A program made the translations under genes and the position numbers. Positions 12,701 through 25,155 of a stretch of 64,000 nucleotides of DNA are shown piece after piece. Positions within the stretch are counted from its first letter, which is position 1; each line of letters starts with the position of its first letter. The DNA lies in assembly GCA_964016985.1 (NCBI GenBank), contig OZ024821.1, positions 10,994,550-11,058,549 on the forward strand. Direction: 5' to 3'. The notes under the pieces are model-generated. The model saw nothing but the letters and a program-made list of their open reading frames with translations. It made no database searches and was not told where the DNA came from. The stretch comes from Anodontia alba. Taxonomy: Eukaryota; Mollusca; Bivalvia; Lucinida; Lucinidae.

Positions 12701-15700
12701 TGCTCTCCATTCATATATTCTGTAGTATCCAATGGTTCTGTTAGCGGACACTGAAGGTTCTGATCAGACTGTGTTGAAGCGCAGACTGATCCGGGCTTTT
12801 GCTGTCAGCATATGCCCCAAGACAGATTTTCCCATGGTGCAGCCCATATGAGCCAAGGCACAGCATTTTCTACAAGCTTGCATATGTGTCCAGCCAATAC
12901 TCAGATCAGCCTGTCATCTGCACAGTCTGATCAGTCTTTTCAGAGTGTTTCACGGGTAGTCAAGGATCCAAAGCATCTTTATCTCTTTGCATGCTGGGTA
13001 ATTTTGCATTTTTTGTCGTCTGTGGATTTTTTTTTTTAATTAATTTTTTTCAAAAAATTCTTTCAGGAATACCATCAGAGTTTCAAACACTTTGGATCCA
13101 GATCAGGCCGGACATTTCACCGGGCCTGATCTGGGTCCAAACTGTTTGCAAAGGTCATCAGCAGACGACAAAAGTTGCTGCTAGCAGGGAAAGAGTTAAC
13201 CAAACAGCAAAGATTGATTAGCATGTGCAGTCGACTTGTCTTTGCTGGGTGCACATGCAGTCTTGTAGGAAAAGCTGTGTTCCCAGCACTTATAATGTTA
13301 TTGTTTTTTTCCAGTAAACTCTAAAGTACTGGGACAGACAGTCCTGAGCAAACAGTGTAGACTCAGATCTGACACCACAGAATGCGGTGTCTGATCAGGG
13401 TCTACACTGTTTGCCGCTAGTCCAACAATATTTTAAATACATCAGTGGGTAGTGGAACAGTCATTTTTCAAATTTTAAGAGAAATACAGTAAGTAGTTAA
13501 GGTGTCCCAATATTTAGGGTAAATATGGTAGATACAAACCTGTTCCCTGTCTTCATTAACGTCAGTAGAGTTGATTATCCTCATACTTGATAATTGAGAT
13601 TCCAGTTTGTAAAGGCGTTCTTCTCGTGCTTTACGTTCGTATTGAAGAGCACTTAGACATTTACCAGCTTCACATACTTTCTGATCCATTACTTCTATTG
13701 TTTTCTGAGGAAAAGGTGAAAAATGAAATGTGCTGTGTCAGAAAAAATGGTCCTTACAACACATATGGAAAACAAACTTCCAGATCAGCCAGCACATCTG
13801 CACAGCCTGACTGCAAGACCTTTACAATTTGTTGGTATAACCTACACAAATAGTATCCAGGAAGAAGAATGCACCCAGCGGGTACACAACTTTTATACAA
13901 TGTTAAGGCTGGCTAATCGAAGCTGAAAATATAATCAATTATCAGTCCTGCCATTGTGATCGATCATCGATTAGTAATCACTGAAGATTTGGTCATAATT
14001 TTACCTGTCTGAGCATGACTCTTACCATATGTTATATTTTATTGCATAAATTCGGTCAGGAGCTGGGGCCTGAGCAAGCAGTGTAGACCCCAATGAGACA
14101 CTGCAAATGTGGCATCTCATCAGGGTCTACACCGTTTGCCACCCATCTAATTATTTTTAGACACAACAATGGATAGTAAATTGTACTTGTTCAAATTTTA
14201 GATTATGTTTGATAAGGAGTTGAGGTGTCTGAATACTGAGGGTAAATACAGTAAAGTAACAAACACAGAAATCAAATGATTGATTATTAGCAAATCAGTA
14301 ATGATAATCATTTTTGTGGAAATTATTGATCAATTAATCGATTATCGGATTAATTGTGCCAGCCTTATACAATGTAGCATTAATGTTGATGCAATGTCAT
14401 GATACCACATATAAATCTCATGTGCCCAGCATAAATAAAAGTATGAACTAATTATATCCCACCACCATCATGTGGCAGGCGGACGACTGCACATACCAAA
14501 TTTGGTGACAATCTATTGATATTTACTCAAGTTATCATCCAGAAATGAAATTAAGGACATGGTGGGCACATAACTGTCAAATATTGACAAAATTTGCCCA
14601 TTAGCAACCCCAACTCAGATCTCCACAAAATCAATGCACATACCAAGTTTGGTGAAAATCCATTGACATATACCAAAGGTATCACCCAGAAATGAAAATA
14701 GGAATGGATGTATGACAGACAGAAGGATTGACAGACAGACAGACAGACACACACACAGACGTCCAACATGAAACCATAATACCCTGCCACTTTCATAAGG
14801 CGACAATACAAGGAAAATATTTTAGTGCAAAAAAGGTAGTAAGTGCCCTTATTAAGGAATGCACCCTTATTAGGACTAATATGTTATGTACTGAAATATT
14901 AAACATAAAGATAACTGCATATAAATATTTTAGAAATAGTGTACATAATGATAAATATAAAAATATAAAACATAAATATGGAAATATTGATCTCATTCAA
15001 AAACTCTATTGAATATTGTAATGTTGTTTTACACACCATAAGTAAGCTGCTTTCATTTTTCATTAAAGCACATCAAATGTATTAATTCATCTTCACTTCA
15101 AATATAGAATTAAAAGTCTCAGCATAAAAAGTGTTTAGACATTCTGTGTCAGACGTACTAAAGTGATGGAAAGGAATACGTAAGATGTAGCTCTACATGT
15201 ATGTTCATTATAAAGTCATCCAATAATATCTGTAATTATTCACTGTTCGTTAATTATAAATATTAGCTTTCACAAAAAGCTTGGTCTGCGCTTAGGACAC
15301 AATATTATTACTGAGTGAAGATTGACAGCAGTCAATCTTCAATCAGCTTTAACATTTATTGTGTGCTAAGCATATATAAAACCTTTTGTGAAAGCAAATC
15401 CCTGGTTATAATGACATTGAGCAGTCCATGGAAAATTGCATGGGCAGTCCATGACTTTTCATAAAGTGCTTCAGGAGCAATAACATCTAAGATTGTCTAC
15501 CCACATTGGCATAGACAATAAGGCTGTAGGTGTAGCAGTCATGCACAGAGTTTGAATCCTGCTTATTAACCTTTACCACACTGTGGGCAAATTCAGCAGA
15601 TGATAAATCAATGATATTTTTTCTTATTTTTCCAGAAAATAAGATCTGACATTTCTTGCAATTATCTTGAGTCTCCATTGGAGACAATTTGCATGAAATG

Positions 15701-18700
15701 TCAAATCTGTTTTCTGGGAATAATAAGAAAAATATATTTCAATATGAAATTTTAACCTAGCATGCTAAGTGTTAACCCTTAAAATGCCAAGAAAACATGC
15801 ATCTGAAAATATCATCTATTTATGTCATCTGCTGAATATTCTTGCAAACTTTTCAAACCTATTTTTGCATACAGGAAAACAGTATGGACCCTAATCAGAC
15901 TGCTCCTAAAGGAGCAGTCTGATCTGGGTCCACACTGTTTGCAAAAATGACTTTTAAAATCACAAGCAGATGACAAAGCAGACGACAATTGTTGTGATTG
16001 GCAGTTTAAGGGTTAATTATATGGCTATAGGTGTATCAGTTATTGTTTGAATCCTGCCTGCCAAGACTGTGCTGTGGAATACTCTGCATATAGCTCCAGA
16101 GAAGAGGAGTACCATTCAGACAAATATTTTTCTTATTGCTGCACAAAAAACATATGTTGTGGTACTCATTAGAAGTGTCTCTTTATTTTTCTTATTCCAG
16201 CATGAAAACATATATGTTGTGGATACTGATTAGCAGTGTTTCTGTGGTTACTCATTCGAAGTACCTCACAGACTTCTAATGAGTACCCACATGCTTCCAT
16301 GCAGAAATAAGAAAAAATATCAATATATTTTTGTTGAAACTAGAATTCCGAGAATCGGATGTATCGGCTGCTTAAAGCACCATTTTATATGATAAAAGAA
16401 AAAAACACTGTATTTGTCCTAATAATCACTCCTATCCCTAAAAGCAACCCCTCACTACTTTGTATAAACTTTATAAATCTAGTAAATATAGGGCTATAAT
16501 TCGACTGAATTTTTTGGAATAATTACCAAAGTCAAATTTGACCTCTATACTATATGACATACCATTCTGCAAAATTCGAATGAAATCAATGCATCCCTTC
16601 AAAAGTTATTTGCAGGAAAAGAATATCTTCACCTTGTATTGAACCCCAACAACAAAAACTAAGAAAAAAAAGGGCCATAACTTGGCCAAAATTTTGCGGA
16701 TGATTACCAATGTCAAACTTGACCTGTATTTAACAATGATATATCCTTCTGCAAACTTCCAAAGAAATCAATGCATCCCTGCAAAAGTTACAGAGCAGAA
16801 ACCAATATCAATACAACAACAAAAACTACATCGAAAAAGGGCCATATGTCTGCCAAAATTTCACAGATGATTACAAATATCAAACTTATTCTATAATGAT
16901 AGATCCTTCTGCAAACTTCCAATGTAATCAATGCATCCCTGCAAAAGTTATAGAGTGGAAACCAATATTATCAACACACCAACAAAATCTAAGTGGAACA
17001 AGGGCCATAACTCGGGCAAAATTTTGCAGATGATAACCAATATCGAACTTGACCTGTATTTTACAATGATATATCCTTCTGCAAACCTTCAATAAAATCA
17101 ATGCATTCCTGCAAAGGTTATTAATCGGAAACCAATATCAACACACCAACAAAAATTAAGTCGAAATAGGGCCATAACTCAGCCAAAAGTTGGCAGATGA
17201 TTACCAATATCGAACTTGACCTATATTTTACAGTGATATAAACTTCTGCAAAGTGTGAATGAAATCAATGCATCCCTTTAAAAGTTACTGAGCGGAAATG
17301 AGAAGTGTGATGACCACACCGCCCCGCTGACAAACATGATCCCTATATGTCTGCCATGCTATGCAGGCGGCACAAAAAGCCTCACACAGGCACTTCTAAT
17401 GAGTACCCACAATGTATGTTTTCATGCAGAAATAAGTAAAAATACCAATATATTTTGATGAAAAAAAAGTGCCTTATCTTTAGCCATGGCACTGCCCTTG
17501 CAGAGATTTTTCTATACTGGCTGCACCTGAAGTCTGCCTGATGCTTTGGATCCTTGGCTATGCACATAGTGCCCTGCACAGTCTGATCAGACTGTGCATA
17601 TGCACAGGCTCATCTATACTGTTTTAACAAAAAAAGTCATGATCAAACACACATTTACAAAAAAAAAAAAACAACAAAAATAAAACAAAAACAAAATAAC
17701 TTTAAAAATGCAGTCTGTTGCAGTTGTGATTAGCACTATAAGGATAAGTACATACCTCAGTTGTAAATCTCTGCATGGACAAAAGCTCTTCCTTTCTATG
17801 ATGAAATACAGAGCGCAGTACCTTTTCATCAGCCTGAGAAATAAACATTATATGTTCAGTCTCAAGTACATGCTTTTCAAGTTTTAGCACTCTCTAGGCT
17901 AAATTATTCAATTATTAGTGATATTTTTCTTATTTGTCACAGAAAATAAGACTTGGCATTTTTTTCCGATTTTCTCTGAAGGAAATGCTTTCTGTTTATA
18001 TTATAATCAGCAGACTGAAAATTAAGCTTCAACACTGGACCTCTCTAATGTGCTTGTGCAAAGTAAGGGCCTGCCCCTACTCAGTGGGCAGTTTAGTGAA
18101 CAAAAATGTTTCATAAATTTATTCTAAGGTTTGAAACACAACTGAGGCTTTAAACACATTCATAAATAGAAATATTCATTTATTCAGAATTCAGGCAAAC
18201 CCCTAATTTACCAAATTGTGAAATGGGAATATCATCAGGGATCAGAAAATATGAGGAAGTTAACATTATGATAATATTCTCTGGACACTGGACTTGTAAT
18301 ATCCCGAAATCTGTTTTTGGATATTCAATAGTCTACTCTCAAATACAGAATTCATGAATATTCATAATTTGGGCTAGAATATCCACATGTTATGGATATC
18401 CAATATTAGATATAAATATTATGTCATCAACCAAAACTTGGAATACTATAGTTTCCCTACATATTCAAAGAGACATGTAAGAGGCAGTTTGGTCAGGTTC
18501 TACTTTGTTTGCCATTCCATCAGGATAGTTTTAGACATATTACCACATAGTCAAATCGACTTGTTCAATGTTTACCTATTTTCTTCAAGTAGACTCTTCT
18601 ACCACAATGCCTTTGGACCAGTCTATTTCCAGTAGCTGGGTGTCTAGTTAGTTTTTATTATTATTATGTTTTATAGAAATTCCTGTTTTTATTGCAAACA

Positions 18701-21700
18701 GTGCAGATCCTGATCAGATGCTGCACTCTGCAGCGTCTGATCTGGGTCTGCACTATTTGCCATTACAACACAAAATGACCCACAAGGGTTGACGGTCGTT
18801 AAACCCCAACTCAATCAAAACAAACTGTTTGCCATTACCCTTTTCGGGGTTTCCAGACTAAAATGGGTTAAGATAACTACCAAATAATAGTGTCTGAACA
18901 TTAAGGGTGATTTCTAATTACATATTCTGAATTTTGGTGACTTATAACCAACGTCTATTATGTATAGTCTTATCAGGTAGACAAAGACGGACAATGGACA
19001 TACTATATAGAAAAATCATATTATGGCCAAATACCATGTGATGTGGGACCTTGTGCAATTTGCGGGCAACACAGGCCCTGATCAGCCTGCACATTTGATC
19101 TGGGCCTTTATTGTCCATTTACATATATAATCAATAGATACTGTAGTATATGTTGATTAGGGTTGTAATGTACGATACATTGATATATTGCTTCATGATA
19201 GTGACCGCCATGATAGTACTACCGTGATAGTGTTTCCAACTATCGATAACTATCGCTGATAGTCTTTTCATTTATCGATAGTTTTGATAGTTTTTGTCCC
19301 TGTAGTTTTCCTTCTTCTGTAATGCTATTCTGTAGCTTTTTTTTTTGTCTAAACTAACAAAGTATGAGTACAAAAAAGACTCATCTGCTGCCCAAAATAT
19401 CTGTTAAAATGGTGGCAAAGCTGATATTTGAGAGGGCAGTAATGTTAGGTATCTTTACAGGTAGCAAATCAACAAAATTCATTAAAATACTGTGATTTGG
19501 AGAGGGTGATAGTATCATGATGCATGATGATACTAGATCCTTTATAGTACATGTAATAGCATTGTGATAGGGATTTCTCTGATAGTGATAGTATCATGAC
19601 AGTCATAACCTGTCATGATGGTCAGCCCTAATGTCGATGAACAGAGTCCAGATCAGACTGGATGCATGCCCACGCTCATCTGGATCTTTGCTGTTCACAT
19701 ATGGCAGAAGATTTTTTTTCCAGTTGCTATCAGGTCTCTTCATCAGTATCATCCTAGTTCAGTGATATTCCACTACTTTCGTCCTATTTATAAACTGATG
19801 GGACTTTATCCCTGTAAACACACGTCATTGCAACAGTAATGTTTCCATGTAGCCGTGAAGACCTTATTGTTGACTGTTTGCTATTTTTTTTTTCTTACCT
19901 TCATGGTCTTGGCTAGTTCTATTCTCTTTTGTTTGTTTTCTCTTCTCATTTTTGATATCAGTGCTTCCTGTTTCATCTTTTTAACCTCTGAACCCTCATA
20001 AAATGTATTTGCATCTCGTTCTAAAAAAATAAGAAAAGTGTCCTTTGTACATATACATTACAACTTTATTACTCTAAAGCAAAACAACCATGTTGTATCT
20101 TAACAAAAATGTATAGATTATATAGAAAAAAAATGAACATAAATGGTCATTTTTCTATATAATCTATAATTTTTTTGTTTGGATACAACATTTTTTGGCT
20201 ACACCTTTAAATCCTCTTATATCTGAAACTATCTTATAATGAACAGTCTTATAAAAAGGTTTCAGTGTATGTGGACAGTGAAGGTCCGATCAGTCTCCCC
20301 ATCTCATGCCCACCAAAGGAATGAATGTGTAAACATCAGTTAAGAACGTGAAATAATGAGCAACATTGGTTAGGCATTTGATGACTCAAAAAAGGTAAAC
20401 AAACTTTGCATTTTCTGTGTTTCATGAATAATATAATGTTTTGAGGAAATTATTTGAAAAACGGGGAATTACAGTCAACAGCCCATTGATATCGGCGTCT
20501 GTGGAGTAAATCTCAGACTACCTACTTCACGCATATTGGCTGAATTATTCTTTTGCACGCTGAAGGTGTACCAGAAGCCATAGAAAACACATAGAATTTT
20601 GTGGCGTTTAATTATCCATTATTTAATTTTGCGCTTTGCTATAAGTTCAACATACCATCAAGTACACACGACAGACACATATGATTATTTGTGTTATGAA
20701 TATTTTGATTGTTAATGCAGCATTGTTGAGAAATTGCCATGGGAAGGGTCCAAAATGGGCGATTACGCATTAGATCTAAATAAATAAAAACAAAACTTAC
20801 AGCTCTAATACGTAACTACTCATTTTCGACCCTTACCGTGGTGTTTTCTCAACAATGCTGCACTGACTACCAGAATATCCATAACACAAATAATCATATG
20901 TGTCTATCGTGTGTGTATGATCATATGCTGAACTAGCAAAGTGCAAAATTAAGTAAAGGACAATAAACACCACGAATTTCCATGTGTTTCCTATGACTTT
21001 CGGTACACCTTCAGCACGCGAAAAACAATTCAGCCAATATGCGTAAGTTGGTGGTCAGAGATTTACTCCACAGATGCTGATATCAATGGGCAGTTGAATT
21101 TAATTCCCGTTTTTCAAATAATTTCCTCAAAATGTTTATACTGCTCATGAAGCACAGAAAATGCAAAGTTTGTTTACCTTTTTTGAGTCATCGAATCCCT
21201 AACCGATGTCTCTCTAATTGTTTCATGTTCTTAACCGATGGTTAAGCATTCATTCGTTCGGTAGGCGTGCATCTGCATAGTCATTTTCTACCTACAGAAT
21301 CAGTGTATTCATGTACTGTATGTTATAAAACATACCTGTAGAAAATGCCCTAATATAAATATGCAGATGCACAGGCTGATCTGGATCTTTGCTGTTAGCA
21401 GATGACAGAATGGTCCATTTTTCACATCAAGTAGTTCAATATGGAGCAATGGGTTTTATGATTTTATTGGGTTGATTGATTACAATCGAGCCATAGTATA
21501 CATACACCAAAATTTCCTTAACCCATAAACCACCAATCACAACAATTGTTGTCTGCTTTCTCATCTGCTTGTGTTTTTAAAAGTCATTTCTGTAAACAGT
21601 GTGGACCCAGATCAGACTGCTCCTTTAGGAGCAGTCTGATCTGGGTCCACACTGTTTGCCGGTATGCAAAAATAGGTTTGAAAAGTTTGCAAGAATATTC

Positions 21701-24700
21701 AGCAGACGACATAAACAGACGACACTTTCAGATGCAGGTTTTCTTGGCGCTTTAAGGGTTAAGGTTGTTTGTGTGAAATCTAGGTAAAGGTTATTTATAG
21801 CCATATTATTCTTGCCACTTTGACATCTGAGCACTGTGTAAAGAGGGTTATATGTAGAACCTGGAATGGGATTTGGCAAACAATGCACACCCAGATCAGC
21901 AGCATCTGATCAGGGTCTGCACTGTTTGCTTAAATTACAGGAAGTTAAGGGTTAAATGAAACAGTCATAAGTCCCCGTTCAGGACCATTTTCCCAGCCTA
22001 CACTCAGAGACAATCGACCAATCAGTGCTGTCAGTGCTTTGATCTTTATTGGGATCTAGTAATTTAGCTCAATATTATAACTTTTCACACAAGACGCAGG
22101 CCTGAGGGTCTTTACTAGATATTAGTTAACTCTTAAAGTGTTAAGGAGCTTTGTTGTATATGACATTCTAAAACTGATTTTGTTATTTTTCAGAGAAAAT
22201 AAAAGTTGTTATTTCATGTGAATTGTCTGCTAAGCTGAAGTATTTAGTATATTAGATATAGTATAAAGGATAGGAGATACCTTATTTAGTAAATAAGATA
22301 TCATATATAATGAATAATATACCTTAAGTATTCAGATATATCAACTAACATAATGGACATGTCTAATATCTGATATCATTTGATGGGAAAATAAAAACTA
22401 CTACAAGTAATAGTCACTCCCTCATTTACATAGCCATTTGTATGACTTTGCTTAGGTGAACTGCCATACTGCACATGCAGGACTGATAATGGAATTGAAA
22501 AGAACTATTGTTAAGGTCACAGCACAGTAGAGAAAAGGTGTCAGATGAATGAAACGTCTCATTTCAAAATGGCCCACAACAGAACAACCCACTAACAAAA
22601 TGGTCTAACTATATACAGAATAGTGTGCTGTTTGACCCTTGGTCATTTTGACCTGATTCATGCTGACCTAGATCATTTCTGCATATTTGTTGGGTCAGCC
22701 TACCAAGGCAGTAATTCCAGGAGACCAGTAAGAGTAGCTCATGGTAAGGACATCAAACCCAGATATGCCCTGCCTTTGCAAACTGTGTAGATCCAGATCA
22801 GTTGGCTTCTGAAGAAGCCAACTGATCTGGCTCTGCACTATTTGTCATTTAGTACATGTATTTGAATTTGTAGCAATAACCTGGATCAAGAAATCTGATT
22901 GGCTGAAAATTAGAAGTGGGTGTGGCATCTTAATTTATACAGCAGGACAAGGGTTAAAATACTTTCATCAGCGATGTTTCAGATTTTTTCATACAAAGCA
23001 AGGTAGTGTGACTTCATTTAAAGTGGATGGATATACTTGGTAGATTTTCTGCCATTTTTGGCAAGGAGACAACTTTTATGACTGCCTGTCTGCCTTCACG
23101 AAATAATCCCCTCCTGAAAAAGAGTTTACTTGTAAAATGAAAGTTGGCTCCCAAGAGAAGCAATTTTTTTTCTTTTATAGGAGACATTTTTTCTGAAGGG
23201 AGCAAAAGCCAAGTTTGAAGGAGTTGTTCCCCATGAAAGATTAAGTGTATTAATTCCACTTAATTTAGCAGATATGAGCTTGTGCAAGACAAAAACCTAC
23301 AATAAGACCTACAGGTGTGACCTTCAAAGACTCTGCTCATCCACCCAGTATGGCAATGGATCTCTTTTAGCCCTCTCTGGATTGCCTGGAGGCTGTAGAA
23401 GGCACACGCAATCAGGGAAAACTCTGATCAGACTGGGCAGATGCGCAGGCTGATCTGAGTCTTTGCTGGTCACCCGTCTTATTGTAAATTTTGTGGTGTG
23501 CTGGCTCCTATATAAGATCTTATATGCTGAATAAGATATCTGATATAGCATAAAAGATATCTCATATGCAAATGTAATTAAAGTATATGTTGATTAGGTG
23601 TATCAATTCCACTTAACTCAGTAGACACCTTATATAAATTAAGATATTTTAATATGTTGAATAAGATATATGTTATCTTAATGGCAGATACATTATATAT
23701 CTAAAATAGACAAAATTCTGTGAAAAATTCTTTGTCTGAAAGCAATTCTAACAACAGTGCAAATTTGATATTGCAAAAGCAATATCATTTTTGCACTAGT
23801 GCTTTATCATATGTCTATAATGATAACATTGGAAGGCATTGGAATTAGCATGCAATATCAAGTAACCATGCTGATGTTGTGTGATAACAGCACCCTTGCT
23901 CATCCACCCAGTATGGCAATGGATCTCTTTTAGCCCTCTCTGGATTGCCTGGAGGCTGTAGAAGGCACACGCAATCAGGGAAAACTCTGATCAGACTGGG
24001 CAGATGCGCAGGCTGATCTGAGTCTTTGCTGGTCACCCGTCTTATTGTAAATTTTGTGGTGTGCTGGCTCCTATATAAGATCTTATATGCTGAATAAGAT
24101 ATCTGATATAGCATAAAAGATATCTCATATGCAAATGTAATTAAAGTATATGTTGATTAGGTGTATCAATTCCACTTAACTCAGTAGACACCTTATATAA
24201 ATTAAGATATTTTAATATGTTGAATAAGATATATGTTATCTTAATGGCAGATACATTATATATCTAAAATAGACAAAATTCTGTGAAAAATTCTTTGTCT
24301 GAAAGCAATTCTAACAACAGTGCAAATTTGATATTGCAAAAGCAATATCATTTTTGCACTAGTGCTTTATCATATGTCTATAATGATAACATTGGAAGGC
24401 ATTGGAATTAGCATGCAATATCAAGTAACCATGCTGATGTTGTGTGATAACAGCACCCTTGCTCCTCGGATTTTATCATATATTTTTAATCATTCAATAT
24501 TTATAGCTATATAATAAACTATATTTTATATATCTTGTAGAATATACTAGATATCTAATTTAGGACTATAATAACTTAACTGACATATGAGATATCTTAT
24601 ATAACATATATATCTTATTTAACACATATCTTATCTATATTCAATCAGATATCTTATATAAAATATAAAAATATCTTAAATATTAAGCCAGGTATCTGTT

Positions 24701-25123
24701 TGCTAGAATAAATAGTAAAATGGATTGCCCCAGAAAATATTATTTTCAGATCACAAGAAGAAACAGTTGCTCGTTTGAAGACTTTGCTCACGGGATGGGG
24801 AGACCATTGTTTCTTCTTTTCAGACCAGCCCACTTTGAGAAAGGAGACAACTGTTTTCTAGCCAGTGGTCTTCCTTGGCTCTTGTAACCATTCACCTTAA
24901 AGAGGACTGGATAACTAAACTGGGCAGATGTTCTGCCAGTTTTACATCGGAACAACTTTATGAATTTCTCTGATTTCCTGAATGCCAATCCCTACATCCA
25001 AATGGTTTGCTCTAAAAGGAAAGAATTTGCTTTGCGTTTTTGAGCAGACCCCTTTTTAGAATGGAACCAAACCAGGATTATGTTCCATTTTGATGATGGC
25101 GATGAAGAAGGAGAAGATGATGA

Positions 25124-25155
<32 letters not shown>

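Noticed and set aside
23324..24114. Two identical predicted proteins on the minus strand (MLYQISYSAYKILYRSQHTT...)
   Set aside because: They are the two copies of the 563-bp duplication read through F2-type repeat sequence; not genes.
23335..24460. CRISPR-like direct repeats
   Set aside because: Only two large units and no spacers; the whole window is animal-type DNA with introns.
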